Source of the DNA: Sipunculus nudus
Taxonomy: Eukaryota > Annelida > Sipuncula > Golfingiida > Sipunculidae
Direction of reading: 5' to 3'
Assembly (NCBI GenBank): GCA_026874595.1
Contig: CM049312.1
Coordinates: 64,262,929 to 64,326,928, forward strand
Length of the DNA: 64,000 bases
Shown here: positions 11,304 through 23,312 of the stretch, in pieces
Layout of the letters: each line of letters begins with the position of its first letter
Numbering within the stretch: the first letter of the stretch is position 1
The notes under the pieces: generated by a model
The model's database searches: none
The model's input: only the letters and a program-made list of their open reading frames with translations
What the model was told of the DNA's origin: nothing
Translations under genes and position numbers: made by a program

Positions 11304-12043
11304 CAGTAGAGCGCCGTATTTCCGAATGCCGAATTTCCGAAAATATATTTCAGGTACATGCATGTAAACCCCTAAAATGAGTATTGCAATTACGAATCAC
11401 AAGGCTTGCAGTCATGTGTTAAGCCCAGTGGTGTTAATTAATTAGTTCTGGGCCGATGTTGTGGCGGGGGCAAAGGTGTGAAAACTACAGCTAGCCCCGC
11501 AACGTTCGGCCCTATGTACCCCTAGCAAGCGTCTGCGCAGTTTATCCAAGAGCACTTGTGTGTTATCAACCACACCTCGTTTGTACTCAAGCAAGCATAG
11601 TTCGTCGGCTTGGGACAGAATGTCATGCCAAATTACTGAGCAGTTTACGGGCATCAGCATTGGTGAGGTATAATTCATTTAACACTTGTGCTCGATGTCC
11701 CGGTCTTCAATTACGTAGATTGATATGAAACACTGTGTTCCTTGGAGACGTCATTTGACCTTTCACCTCAGTGAATTTGACGGAAAAAAAGAGCACGCAC
11801 ATATCCTTAAAGCAGGTTAGACTAATCTTTGCCAATTATACTCAACAATATTTTTTCTACGTCCAGGTCGTCAATTACGACTATCGATAAGAATCGCCGT
11901 GTTCCTCGGGTAAAATGGCATTAAGTTAATCTTTAACTGTCGTGCTGACTAGCCGCTAGAGCTTTGTCCGCATTTCCGAATGTTCATTTTAACGAACAAA
12001 AAGCTTGTCCCCCGACGCTTTCGGAAAAAACGGCGCTCTACTG
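11304..12043. mobile_element. Pogo/Tigger-like non-autonomous TIR element
   Basis: The 740-bp element starts CAGTAGAGCGCCGT and ends with its inverted counterpart; the TIRs agree at about 23 of 25 positions, continuing into TTTCCGAA. A TA dinucleotide lies on each side (11302-11303 and 12044-12045), as for Tc1/mariner/pogo insertions. Inside, an imperfect direct repeat (near 11690-11760 and 11860-11935) shares 'GTC.TCAATTACG'. No transposase is visible; the 78-codon ORF inside is unlike any I know. Confidence 0.8.
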
Positions 12044-12622
12044 TATATGAAATACTTGTGAAGTACAAGTGAACATGGAAATCATGCCCTTCCACGTAAA
12101 GTCCTGGCATTCATAACTCCAAAATCAGATTTAAAATATGGTAGATCGATTTCAAACTTATTAATAAGTATTCTAGGGTCAAAAGATTGCTCATGTGTTA
12201 CAGCAAGATGACTAATCGTTTAGTTTCTAAAGAACTGTTCAGAATAAGGAAGTTATTCCTTCTGATTTAACTTATCCAAGAGCGAAATGCTAAAAGAAAT
12301 TCATTTCAGTCCATGGATCCAGAAAAACGGTATGAATGTTTCTACAAATTTTAATAATTATTGTGAAATTTCATATTTTCATAAACATATGTCATTTTGT
12401 GACTACATCATTTTATTTATATTTTGCATGATGATCGAGATAAAGAGCAGTAAGATTACTGGACAACGAAAATCTAACATGCACCTTAACGTTCAACTCT
12501 GTAAGAAAAGAGATGAAGTCCAAATGATAAAATTTTATTTTATATTTATTATATACTATATAATAAAGAGCGACGTATAATAAACTAGATTATACCCATT
12601 ATTTTAAAAGACAATTATGTAA

Positions 12623-12624
<2 letters not shown>
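12044..12624. other. Unannotated stretch
   Basis: AT-rich sequence with a 97-codon ORF at 12287-12580 whose composition looks non-coding. I see nothing else. Confidence 0.4.

Positions 12625-12672
<48 letters not shown>
12625..12672. repeat. (TA)n microsatellite
   Basis: An uninterrupted TA array abutting the repeat that follows. Confidence 0.95.
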
Positions 12673-12674
<2 letters not shown>

Positions 12675-12808
12675 TGGTATAGCCGTGTTAGTCTGTAATT
12701 GAAGCGAAGGTAATTCATTACCACCTGACGAAGAGGCCTGTGTACTTCGAACGCTCCTGTGTTAATAAACTAGATAGTCTATGTAAAAGGCGTCACTGTT
12801 TATCTTAA

Positions 12809-12810
<2 letters not shown>
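12673..12810 (+). repeat. Short repeat, possibly a Penelope-like terminal relic
   Basis: A 138-bp unique segment sits between two (TA)n arrays. It contains CCTGACGAAGAGGCC and then ACTTCGAAC, which resembles a degraded hammerhead-type core (CTGAYGA ... GAAA) as found at Penelope-like element termini. The final GAAC instead of GAAA and poor stem I pairing argue against activity. The family assignment is tentative. Confidence 0.35.

Positions 12811-12883
<73 letters not shown>
12811..12883. repeat. (TA)n microsatellite, left half
   Basis: About 73 bp of TA, ending at the TIR of the following element. Another TA array resumes on the far side (14153-14196). Confidence 0.95.
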
Positions 12884-12886
<3 letters not shown>

Positions 12887-14146
12887 TGAAACCTGTCTAA
12901 AGCGGACGGTCAAGGGACTCAATCATTTTGTCCTTAATAGTGAGGTGTCCTTATTAGGCAGGTTGACCTTGGTTGATAAATGAGGGATAATAAATATCGA
13001 CAACGAACAGCTGCAAGCACGTGTTTATTGTATTATATCAGATGTCATGTAAATGGACAACATATTTATGCACATGTCATGCATTCTATATTCATATACA
13101 AAATGTGATTAATGTGATTATTTTTACTTATCTCAAGTAGTGAACTATATGAAGAGAAAAGTCTTTGAAGACATCCGTAAAAACAATGTTCATATACCTG
13201 CGTAAGCTCTTTTTTCCTGATTCACTCAGTCGAATAAGCTTGACTTTCTTAGCGTAAGCTCCCGCCTAGGAGTACGTGTTGTGCCACCTGGCGGCTTTGC
13301 CTATAACTATCCTTGTTCAGATGTCCAAAGCGATAATCTCAAAGATAATGACGACGTTAATAATGCGAACCCGGCAACTTTCGTTTTTATAGGTTAATGT
13401 AGCTTTAGCCTAAAATAAACTTTCTTTGATGATGGTTGTTTGGTTTGATTTGCTTTAATGTTGAAGGCACCCGAGATTAAACGAACGCCGAGAAGCTTTT
13501 GCACGGGCGGCACGGTACAAACAGCTACGGAGCGAGCAAATGTTTGACACTGAGCAGATTAGTTTGAGATATATTGAGCACTGCCGATTAATTAATATGA
13601 AACAGCCTGCTACAACAAAGTGGCTAGTTTTACAGTTATTTATTGCGTGGTGAGATCAGGGACGCATGAGTAATTTATAGCCGTTTAATCAATTTAATGA
13701 CCCCACAGTCGAGCGAAAAATATGCAGCTTCGCAACGTGTGAATGATCAATCGTGAAATAAAGTGGCACATTGTTTACCGCTTAATGTTTGTTGTGTTTA
13801 TCATATGAGCACATCACACCATGACATGAGGTAACAACTGGGGACTGCATAATCCTTTGTGTTACAGTACCGGGAACAACAACAGTACCGGTGACCTTTG
13901 ATGTTGCCCGTGGCGGGTGATCAGTGGCCGCCGAAGGTTGCGTATCGTGTCCGCATTCGTCAGGTTCATTTACTCTCAGAATGTTGGTTTGAGTTGAAAT
14001 CTGTTGTCCGTTGTCCGCAGTAGTGAGGTGTCCGCATTATAGAGGTTCCGCTTATACATAACATATAGGAAATTTTGAAGAGACTTAACTATCTTGTCCG
14101 TTATAGCCAGTTGTCCGCCTAAGTGAGGTGTCCGTTAGGCCAGTTT

Positions 14147-14152
<6 letters not shown>
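12884..14152. mobile_element. TA-targeting TIR element inserted in a (TA)n array
   Basis: The segment starts CAGTGAAACCTGTCTAAAG and ends with an inverted, diverged copy (complement TAGTGAAAACTGGCCTAA). Both subterminal regions contain GTGAGGTGTCC and TTGTCCG motifs. The TIR type and TA target suit Tc1/mariner/pogo superfamily elements. No transposase frame survives in its 1.27 kb, so it is non-autonomous. Confidence 0.65.

Positions 14153-14196
<44 letters not shown>
14153..14196. repeat. (TA)n microsatellite, right half
   Basis: This continues the TA array on the other side of the preceding insertion. Confidence 0.95.
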
Positions 14197-14201
<5 letters not shown>

Positions 14202-15019
14202 ACAGGTAATAATAATGATATACAGTATTCAAACATACATTCACAAATTCTTAATTAATTTATTAACTTTTAATGAGTAATTTTATTCCCATTTCCAAAA
14301 TGCCCTGAAAATGTCGAGAGATTCCTTTCATGACTGCGCGAGTTATTTTGTCAACAAACACTGAAACATACACATGAATGGGTGTGAGGCAATTCTGGAT
14401 GAGGCAATTAAATTCCAAGCATCTTTCATCTTCTTATAAGCAATGATTTAAGTTTTATTGCGTTCAATTTGGCATGCATCCTATGACTTAGCCGACTGTA
14501 GTAATATCGTAATAATATCAGCCTTGGTATCAATCATGGTCAAAATATGTCACACCTTGAATATTTTTTTTAAATAATTGAAATTCAATGCAACATACAT
14601 CAATAGCATAAGGTTTATTACAATGCAGTTACACTTTATTTTACCGATGTTTATGATATATTATCGTATGTGACAGATATAGAAAAATATCTCTGTGGTA
14701 TAATTCCTAAGTTATATCAAATTTAATTAAATACTACATTTTTTCCAATTCAACAGTAAACTTGAAGAGTTCAGCACATGTTTACTATAACAACACTATT
14801 ATGCTCTGTACTCTTCTGGAGAATGGGTCAGTATCTATATGGTAACACATGCAAACACGTCATGATAGTATGTAATTGTGCTTGGGCCATACATTCCGTA
14901 GATACAATCACGTTCCCCGTCATTCATTAACTGACATAACTCTTCCTTGTTAAACTGATTCTCTAAAAATGTTCCTTTCAACTTTACAAAAAAAAAATAT
15001 TTTAACCAGATTACAATGT
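14197..15019. other. Downstream flank of thioesterase gene 1
   Basis: AT-rich DNA 3' of the minus-strand gene. Read on the minus strand it has AATAAA at 14635-14640 and 14614-14619, possible polyadenylation signals. Nothing else is recognised. Confidence 0.4.
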
Positions 15020-16087
15020 TCAAACCTTACTGAGAATATTTGAAGACTGAAACCTTGCCCAGGTTTTGATTGCAGGTTTGCCGTCTTTCGTCCGTCTAAT
15101 TTGAGTAAATATAAGATTCTTGTCCTTATCATCTTCCCACGTTTCACAAATAAGGTTATCTCCGTACAAACATTCGGCCTCATATGAAATTCCAAACTCC
15201 TTTATTGTGTGATCGCCAAGAAAACCTTTCAAACAACTATAAAATCCTTCTGACATTGCCTCTGCTATACAACCCAAGATAAACGTATAATATTGTACAT
15301 TGTTAACATGTTGATTATAATCAATATCAGTGTTTAACACTTCAGTGACCTTAGTGTAAACCATGGAAGACGGCACAGGTATATTTAGCATATGTTGCTT
15401 TTCAATAGCTTTCGGGCAAGGGTGGCTAATGGAGTTGTGAAATGCAGCGGGGCGTTTTGTCTGCACGTCTACATTCACGATGATGTAATTACATTCTGCC
15501 AGCTGTTCATTTGATGCGCCATCGTACATAGACGATTTAATGACAAAAGAGCTCTTTCCCAGATAGGGAATTTCACAGTTCACAACCAGATATTGTGTAT
15601 ATAAATTTCTAAATGAGAAGCTGTTTTGTAGAGTTAAGAAAAGTTCAGGATTAATTTTGCACACTGATGCTTTAGGTAACGTGGCGGTTGTACCGAGGCC
15701 ACTCCTGTTAATCTTTGCTTCCAGCCACAGCTCCTGTTTGCTCCAAAGTTTGAGGAGGGCTTGTCCAAATTTTCTGACAATCTGGAACACACTCGGGCAA
15801 TCTAAAATAGAATTTTGTAAAACACATCCTCAACTAAGGTTTATTATAAATATGTGCACACATAAGTACATTTACACATAAGCCTCTTTGGTGGACACAC
15901 GAAGTAGTGTGCAGATGATTTCATACAGTACGTCATCAAACTGTAATTTTCCATGTTTCAGTTTTATTCTACTGATTGCCCTTTTTTATAAACGAAGATA
16001 CTGACCTGTTCTGTCAAAGTCATCATAGGAAAAACCTGGTACCAGGATCCTGGCTTTTGTGCCAAACTCATTAATGTGCGTTGTCAT
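15020..16087 (-). CDS. Acyl-ACP thioesterase-like (double hotdog) protein, paralogue 1
   Basis: The prediction has two coding exons. A short exon (16097-16006, 92 nt) carries an ATG at 16087 and ends in a phase-1 donor ACAG/GTCAGT. The intron is 204 bp. The long exon (15801-15020) follows the acceptor TTTTAG and ends at TGA. The product is about 287 residues. The first exon encodes YDDFDRT, matching the opening strand of the plant FatA/FatB N-terminal hotdog. The long exon has DIDYNQHVNN near residue 188, matching the plant catalytic D-x-N-x-H (D188, N190, H192), and then EC (E237, C238) in the position of the plant Glu/Cys pair. By family it should hydrolyse acyl thioesters; the substrate (ACP- or CoA-linked) cannot be told. 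I see no transmembrane segment. The start rests on a Met also present in paralogue 3; the Kozak context is weak and further 5' exons are possible. Confidence 0.75.
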
Positions 16088-16097
16088 CTGTAACAGC

Positions 16098-17440
16098 CTA
16101 AAACACAAGAATGGATTCTTTATTTCATATATTTGCAGGTATCTAGAATGAAAAGCCTTTTTTCTTCAAACAAATCTATTATTCATCACATATAATCATA
16201 CAAGTGATACCTAAGTGGGCTCAGTACTCCAGGAAATGTACGATCCGGTCATTATGTGATAAAAGTAAGATCCCAGGCCGGAATCCGAAAACTTGGTCTT
16301 GTTTGTTACAATATATCGTTTCAGTAACAAATCACTTTTAAAGCAGTATCGAGATCAGCAAGTAGATGGCGCTATCACGTGCGTGTCTGCTGCGCACTCC
16401 ATGTAGAACTTTAAGCCATTATTATAACCGCAGGCGTTTGAATCCCTATTTAACATAAAGTCAGAATATCTACAATGTTCTCAGAGATAATACTACGGCT
16501 AAATCATGATAAACAACCGGTAATACCATGGTATCACTTGCAATATGACAAGATCGCAATTCAGCCAAAACTGTTCGTGCGATAATGAGGAAAGTTACGT
16601 TCTCGACCCGCTTATACTAACTTTATCTTCCGTTTATGTGTAATCCATATGAACGTTGAATACTACGGGGGTATCAGAATCAAATCCATCCAATTTCCAT
16701 TGTTTTCAACCATCAATACAAGCTACCTAGGTAACCTTTTGTGGTGATGTCTGATGTTTCGACGTCGTCCATTCCAAACGGTGGCGGAGCGGCCTTCGTT
16801 GAGAGGTAAATGATGCGCAGTGGCATGACCTCACGTGGCCCATCTGGAATGGCCGCTGTCGAAAGGTTTTGGCTAGGATAGCTACCTTGTCATAGTACAA
16901 GTGATAACACAATATTACCGTTTTACAATTGGGTCGTTCAATCGCCAGTGATATAACGAAGACCATATGAGACACACTGTATGTCTCACTCGATCAATGG
17001 ATCTAACTGAGCGTGTTCCACTGGAAGTACGTCTTTTTAATACATGAAATATGTACTGGAATATCAATGACTGAAGTTGAAGATTTGATCTGAATTGGAA
17101 AACAGTGAAACCTTTTAATCAAATATTGGCAAACCTTTTTTAACTAAATTTAAGGTAGGTGAACTTATGACCCTCGGATCATGATGTTCAGCTGCAAAGC
17201 ATACCTTCGATATTTTGGCCTGACATTCACAAGTGTCATTCATGGGTAGCGTGTATATCAATACCATTGAATCTTAAATGTTAACCAAAACATATGTCTA
17301 ATTAAAAACAAGGCCTACAGGCCTAATGCGAACCTGTGCAAAGTTTGGGAGTATGAATGGAGGTTTATTTTTTAAATTTAATATTGATCCTTTTAAGCCC
17401 TGCATATCTACCTTAGTCATTATGATTTCACAAAATGGAC
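16098..17440. other. Unannotated stretch upstream of thioesterase gene 1
   Basis: This holds the presumed 5' region of the minus-strand gene, but I could not identify a first exon or promoter. An 82-codon ORF at 16727-16975 (minus) resembles nothing known to me. Confidence 0.4.
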
Positions 17441-18690
17441 ATTTCGGACCTGCAGGTTTCAGACTAGGACATGGATGTCTGCAGCGTAAACCTGAATAGA
17501 GGTGGTGCCAGCTGTCATAAAATCGAGAAAGGATGTATAAACCTGCAAAATTTCAGGTGGATAAGTCAAACCACTGCTGAGAAATGAGTGATTATATCCC
17601 AAGGCAGATGAACAAATGGACGGTGTTCATAAGTATTGCAGGGGGCGCCACCAGTTTTGCTTATGATAAAGAGCTATGTGAGATCTATACACAAGCAAAA
17701 TTTTGGCCCAATCGGTCAAACGATTCCCGGGATATGAGCTTGGATGTCTGCAGAGTAAATGTGAATGTAGGTGGCGCCACCTGTCAACAAATCGAGAAAG
17801 CTGTTCAGGATGTATAAACCTGCAAAAATTTCAGGTGGATAAGTCAAACCACTGCTGAGATATGAGTGATTTTATCCCATGGCAGATGAACAGATGGGCG
17901 GTGTTCATTAGTTTTGCAGGTGGCGCCACCAGTTTTGCCTATGATGAAGAACTATGTGAGGTCTATACACATGCATAATTAGTGCCCAATCGGTCAAACG
18001 AGTCACGAGTTATGAGCTTGGATGTCTACAGAGTTAACCTGAATGAAGGTGGCGCCACCTGTCATCAAATCGAGAAAGCTTTCCAGGATGTATAAACCTG
18101 CAAAATTTTAGGTGGATATGTCGAACCACTGCTGAGATATGAGTTATTTTACGCCAAGGCAGATGAACAGATGGACACTGTGCAAAAATGGTTGCAGGTG
18201 GCGCCACCAGTTTTGCCTAGGATGAAGAGCTATGTGAGATCTATACACATGCAAATTTTGGCCCAATTAGGCTAACGGTTCCCGAGATATGTGCTTGGAT
18301 GTCTGCAGAGAAAAAACGTGAATGTAGGTGGCGCCACCTGTCATAAAAGCAAGAAAGCTGTCCAGGATGTATAAACCTGCAAAATTTCAGGTGGATAAGT
18401 CAAACCACTGCTGAGATATGAGTGATATTATCCAAAGGCAGATGAACAGATGGACGCTGAGCATAAGTGGTTGCAGGTGGGGCCACCATTTTTAGTGTAT
18501 GTTATAAAGCTATCAAAGGGCTACATTTGTGCAAAATTATAGCCTGGTCAGTCAAATGGTTCCCGTGATATGCAGGTTATTGTGTGGAAACAGACGCACA
18601 AATGGACGCTGGGAAGCGAGGAAAGGCCAGAGGTCAACCAAAAATGAGGGCGCAGCAGTTCACATGTGACCTGTTGATAAATCCGATTCG
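17440..18690 (+). mobile_element. Pearl-like repeat element, copy A (truncated)
   Basis: The core is a tandem array with palindrome GGTGGCGCCACC, or close variants, starting at about 17501, 17640, 17770, 17919, 18048, 18197, 18327 and 18477. Spacings alternate about 130 and 149 bp, giving a 279-bp dimer. The array ends in a domain with 'AGGTCA' and 'TTCACATGTGACC' shared with copies B and C. The 5' leader and 3' terminus seen in those copies are missing. An ORF at 17584-17817 is a by-product of the array. Confidence 0.75.
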
Positions 18691-19090
18691 CTTAAAATAA
18701 TACCAAGTTTTTTTCAAAAAGTTGAAAGATATAGTTCCAATAATCTGGGAATTCTGCATCTAAACATTGTGTCTAGATGTCTAGACGCTGTTTCTAGACG
18801 TCTAGACACATTGTCTAGACATCCCCCCGAGCCAGGTCAGTTGCCATGGTGATGTCTGGACCTCTTGAGTTTGCTGCTGAAACTCAGCACGTTGTCAAAT
18901 CTGTTTTCAAATACAGAAAGCTTTTTCAATTGGCTACAATCCTTTTTTAAAATTGTATTTACCCAATCTATTCTTATAAAACTGGCAGAACCCTAACATA
19001 GAATAATTCTTGTACCGTTTAAACCAATCAGCTTAACAATTTCCTCATAAATTAGTGTATAAGCTAGAAGAGTTTAAAATTACATTTTCG
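18691..19090. other. Spacer with a GTCTAGAC palindrome cluster
   Basis: At 18771-18822, GTCTAGA-type motifs recur, including the full GTCTAGAC palindrome several times. The rest is AT-rich with no recognised feature. Confidence 0.5.
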
Positions 19091-19590
19091 CTTATAAAAA
19101 ACACATCAATGTAGGTGGCGCCACCAGTACCTCAAAATCAGATATGACATATGTGACAAACATTGGTATAAAATTTGGTGATTAAAGCTCTAGCCGTTTC
19201 TGAGATTTTAATTTTAGTGTGCTTTTTGGACAGATGACTAAGTTCAACCTCCTGTAACTCCAAAAATCTCCAAACTGGAACCATTTGAACAAACTTGATA
19301 GAGATTGTTTCAGGGATCATTTCTGTGAAATATTGGAAAATTTGGCTGGACAGTTTCAGAGAAGAAGATTTTTAAAGGTTTTTAAGCTTTTTCTCTATAA
19401 AATTAAAATTAATGCAGATACCCAATAATAAGCTCCGGGGCACCAAGTTTCACATGTGACTAATTCTTACATGTAATTTGAGCTGCTAGCTACGACGGTT
19501 TCTGACTTACAGCCATGGACGGCGGAAAGCCAGCCCCGGACGGCGGACGGCTGACGACGCTGCGCCATCGCATAAGCTCACAGGTTCGCT
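19091..19590 (+). repeat. Dispersed repeat with one GGTGGCGCCACC palindrome
   Basis: It begins near the palindrome at 19114-19125, has 'TTTCACATGTGAC' near 19449, and ends in a GC-rich tail of GGACGGCGGA-type motifs followed by CATAAGCTCACA. The body differs from the pearl-like arrays, but the palindrome and the CACATGTGAC motif are shared, so it may be a related family. Confidence 0.45.
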
Positions 19591-19851
19591 AAAAAGTTAC
19601 AAGATGGTGAGACTTTCAACGATACCTCAGCTCAGCCTCAGACATGACTAAATTCATAATCAAATAACACTAAAACCAGTTGGAATTAAAACATAAATGT
19701 TCGGTGCCAGGTGGCTTCATTAAAAGGATAAGGCTATCTTAGAACAATATGCAAACATCCAAAGCAATTCCTACTTGAACAATAGAGGAGCGGGTGCTTT
19801 TGGATGAATGTTTAGTCAATAAATATTCATTGTAGTAAAGTTTCATTACTG

Positions 19852-19948
<97 letters not shown>

Positions 19949-20795
19949 TACTCGACCTCAGATCAACGGGCGCAGAGTTGAAATGTTATATTCCATTGTC
20001 AGGTAGCATTCTCAAAGTCAAATTCAGCTTCAGTGAAATTGACATTAATTTTAAATGGTGACTTGTCTCATATATCATATAAAGCTGTACGAGATAAATA
20101 AGGATAGCAAATTCCTAGGCAATTCATACAAGAGTAATGAGATATTCCGGTTATGTAGGAATTAAAATGCTTTACCTAAATGAATAGAAACAAGAAACTA
20201 AACATCATAACTATAAATAACTTTTTTTCTGAGGAGTTTCCACCTTTGCATACTGACAAGGATTAAGCTATAAAAGCGGTAAATAATTCCGATATTTTTA
20301 TCCATTGATTAATTTTCTTGAACAACTTTAAAATATTCAAATGTGCCTGGCTTATCAATGTGCTCCGAATCTTGCAAAAAAAACTGACAAATATATCCAT
20401 GTTTTACATATTAATGCGTTCATGTTGTTCTTACTGTACACTTCAGAAGTAAAGTGCACAAAAACAAAAGTGTTTTATCACATATAATGAGTTATGCATA
20501 AATATCGGTGTTAAAATTGGGAATAAACTATAAAATATTACTTAGTTTTTACAAACGATCATCACTGTGTTTAGTTAAGTGTTAATTTTCTACGTTTTTT
20601 GTATTGTGCAGCGTGCACACGAAGGAAACATTATCCACACCATAGGCCTTACTTCGTATCCCCTTTTATGGATTGATATTGATACATCCAAACAAATCTT
20701 TGATATTTCCCTAAGCTGCCAACCGACCCCTCCCCCCCTTCCCTGACATGAATTTAATAGTTTTATTCTTAATCTTTATTAATAATATTAATATG
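19591..20795. other. Unannotated stretch with a (TA)n array
   Basis: About 89 bp of (TA)n lie at 19855-19943. The remainder is AT-rich non-coding sequence with no recognised gene. Confidence 0.5.
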
Positions 20796-21977
20796 AACTA
20801 GAATACGGGTAGTCGACAAGCAACTATGTGTATCCGCCAAAATCAAAGTAAGACGGGTGAAGTGAGGCATGGATTGAGATGCAAGGGGAAATAGTTAGAT
20901 GTGTTACATATTAGTATGGATGTCTGCCATGTAAACATTATTGTAGGTGGCGCCACCTTTAATATGAACAAGAAACTATCCAAGATGTATAAACATGCAA
21001 AATTAAAGGTGGAAATATTAAACCACAACCGAGATATGAGTGATTTTATCCCACAGCAGACAAACAGATGGACGCTGTGCGAAAATGGTTGCAGGTGGCG
21101 CCACCAGTTTCTTGTATGATAAAGAGCTATGTGAGATCCAAACACATGCAAAACTTCAGGAAAATACGTCAAACCAGTCCGTAGATATTAGCATGTATAT
21201 CTGCAGCATGAACGTGAATGTAAGTGGCGCCACCTGTCATAAAATCAAGAAAGCTATCCAGGATGTATACACATGCCAAATTTCAGGTGAATAAGTCAAA
21301 TCACTGGCGAGATATGAATGATTTTAGCCCAAGACAAACGAATGGATGAACGCTGTGCAAAAATGGTTGCAGGTGGCGCCACCAGTTTCTTGTATGATGA
21401 AGAGCTATGTGAGATCTTAACACCTGCAAATTTTCAGGAAGATACGTCAAACCAGTCCGGAGATATAAGTATGGATGTCTGCAGCGTGAACGTGAATGTA
21501 GGTGGCGCCACCTGTCATAAAATCAAGAAAGCTATCCAGGATGTATTCGCATGCCGAATTCTAGGTGAATTAATTAAAACACTGCAGAGATATGAGTGAT
21601 TATAACTCAAGGCAGACGAACAGATGGACACTGTGCAAACATGTTTGCAGGTGGCGCCACCATTTTTTTTTTTAGTATGTTATAAAGCTATCTAAGTGGT
21701 ACATTTTACAAATTCTTTTTTCCTGATTGGTGAAATGAGTCAAAAGATATGTGGGCTAATATGTCAAAACAGACGCACAGATGGCGCAGTAGAGAGAGGA
21801 AAGGTCAGAGGTCAACGCCAATTGGTTAGGCAACAGTTCACATGTGACCCGATAATTGGTCTAGGTTTCGGAAAAACCAGTCCAGTAGTCTAAGAGGAGT
21901 TCTCCGGAAATGAACGCGGCGGAGAAACTAAGTCAAAAACATAGTATCCGCAAAACTTTGTTTTGGCGGATACAGTT
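20796..21977 (+). mobile_element. Pearl-like repeat element, copy B (full length)
   Basis: It opens with AACTAGAATACGGGTAGTCG, shared with copy C, and has GTATCCGCCAAAA near 20829. It closes with TTTTGGCGGATAC, the inverse of that motif. Between them are six palindromes (GGTGGCGCCACC; the third begins AGTGG) at 20946, 21093, 21223, 21371, 21501 and 21650, spaced 147/130/148/130/149 bp, then the TTCACATGTGACCC domain. The structure fits the bivalve 'pearl' type: flanks around a tandem core, non-coding. ORFs within it are array artefacts. Confidence 0.75.
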
Positions 21978-22904
21978 ACTAGATATACACGTTCAACATG
22001 CACTTACTGTTCTAAAGTGGGATCTGGCATGAATGTGCCTGGCGTATGGTCGTATCCCTTCTGATGTTATTAGTAGATTCTTTATTATGATACAGTTGCT
22101 TATGTATCATACTTTGAATGTCTGTTTTGGACATCAAACTATGATTTATTTTGTCCTGTTCTCTCTGCACTATGAACTTTGATCAGCAAACACTCAACAG
22201 GTCTAGATATAAACCACCCACATTCACTGCGATTCGGTTTTGTTTGTCACATGAACATGAGGTTAAGATAAATGACAAATATATCATGATGCTTTTTTGG
22301 CCTATCGTTAAGATAACGGGAACGGTTAGAAGCAGGTCAATACGCCCAAGGTCATCGAGTATGTATCAGCCTATACCCATTAAGATTAATAGTTACAATG
22401 TACATGTACAACTGCTCTGTCACGTATCATGCAATCAGCTAAGGGATTACCCTGGCGAGGTTGTAACGGGCTTATGAAATCTTAAACTTTTAAGAAATTC
22501 CTGGACAAGTGTGATGAAACAAAATAAAGCATTTCATCATTAATTATTAGAATATTAAAATATAGAAATCTGTAGTCGTGATTGAACAATTATTGTATGT
22601 ATGGCATTACGTGTAAATTAGTAGTATTGGACTGTATGGTCACAAAATTTTTGAATTCTCATCTTCATTAAGTGTGAATGTATACGGTTGAGAAAAGCAT
22701 ACCCGGTGGAATTTCCTTTCAGTGTGTTCTTTCACTTTATTTTTAAAAGACAGGTCCATAGCCTATAATGGTGGCATTGTCAGTTGAAAGATGATGAAGG
22801 TATCCATACGATAAGAATGCTATGTTATTATTAAGCCTTCTGGATTTCAGGTTTAATATGCACGTGGTTAGGAATAATCCAAAAATCATTGCTATACCAT
22901 CAGA
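21978..22904. other. Unannotated stretch
   Basis: No family recognised; a 108-codon ORF at 22151-22477 lacks any motif I know. Confidence 0.4.
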
Positions 22905-23312
22905 ACATACGGAGCCCGTGAAAGGACATGTGAGCAATAAATGTATTTTGGGTAAATGTCGCGTTTCTTCGCGATCTGTTCTCGTTAACCCGCGATCTTT
23001 TCGCGTCCTTGCGATCTTTTTGCGTTCCCTCGCTATCTTTTCGAGTTCCCTCGCAATCTTTTCGAGTTCCCTTGCAATCTTTTCGAGTTCCCTCGCAATC
23101 TTTTCGCGTTCCCTCGCTATCTTTACGATACGTCCTCTCGCGAAAGGATCACTAGGCTGGTCCCCTACTCCCCTATATCTAGCGTACAGTCAAATAAATG
23201 GTCGCGGGAAACAGTATAATAGTTTACTGTGTCTCGTTCTGTGTCTTTAACACCATGCACTATACGCTCCACCTCTTATATATACATTCGATGTCAGGTT
23301 AACACAGCGATA
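22905..23312 (+). repeat. Element with an internal 21-bp minisatellite, copy 1
   Basis: A core of about eight 21-bp units (type TTTTCGCGTTCCCTCGCAATC) at roughly 22970-23130 is flanked by unique ends. Both ends recur, inverted, around the array at 27300-27740. A repeat of 21 bp equals seven codons, so it yields a spurious Ser-Leu-Ala-Ile-Phe repeat ORF. Confidence 0.75.

Noticed and set aside
17500-18490. CRISPR-like array of evenly spaced palindromes
   Set aside because: Spacers are themselves homologous, the units are about 140 bp, and the context is eukaryotic; it is a tandem-repeat mobile element.
22822-23250. 142-codon ORF with a seven-residue Ser-Leu-Ala-Ile-Phe repeat, and a similar 128-codon ORF at 27358-27744
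   Set aside because: A 21-bp minisatellite keeps frame by arithmetic; both orientations of the element give such ORFs.
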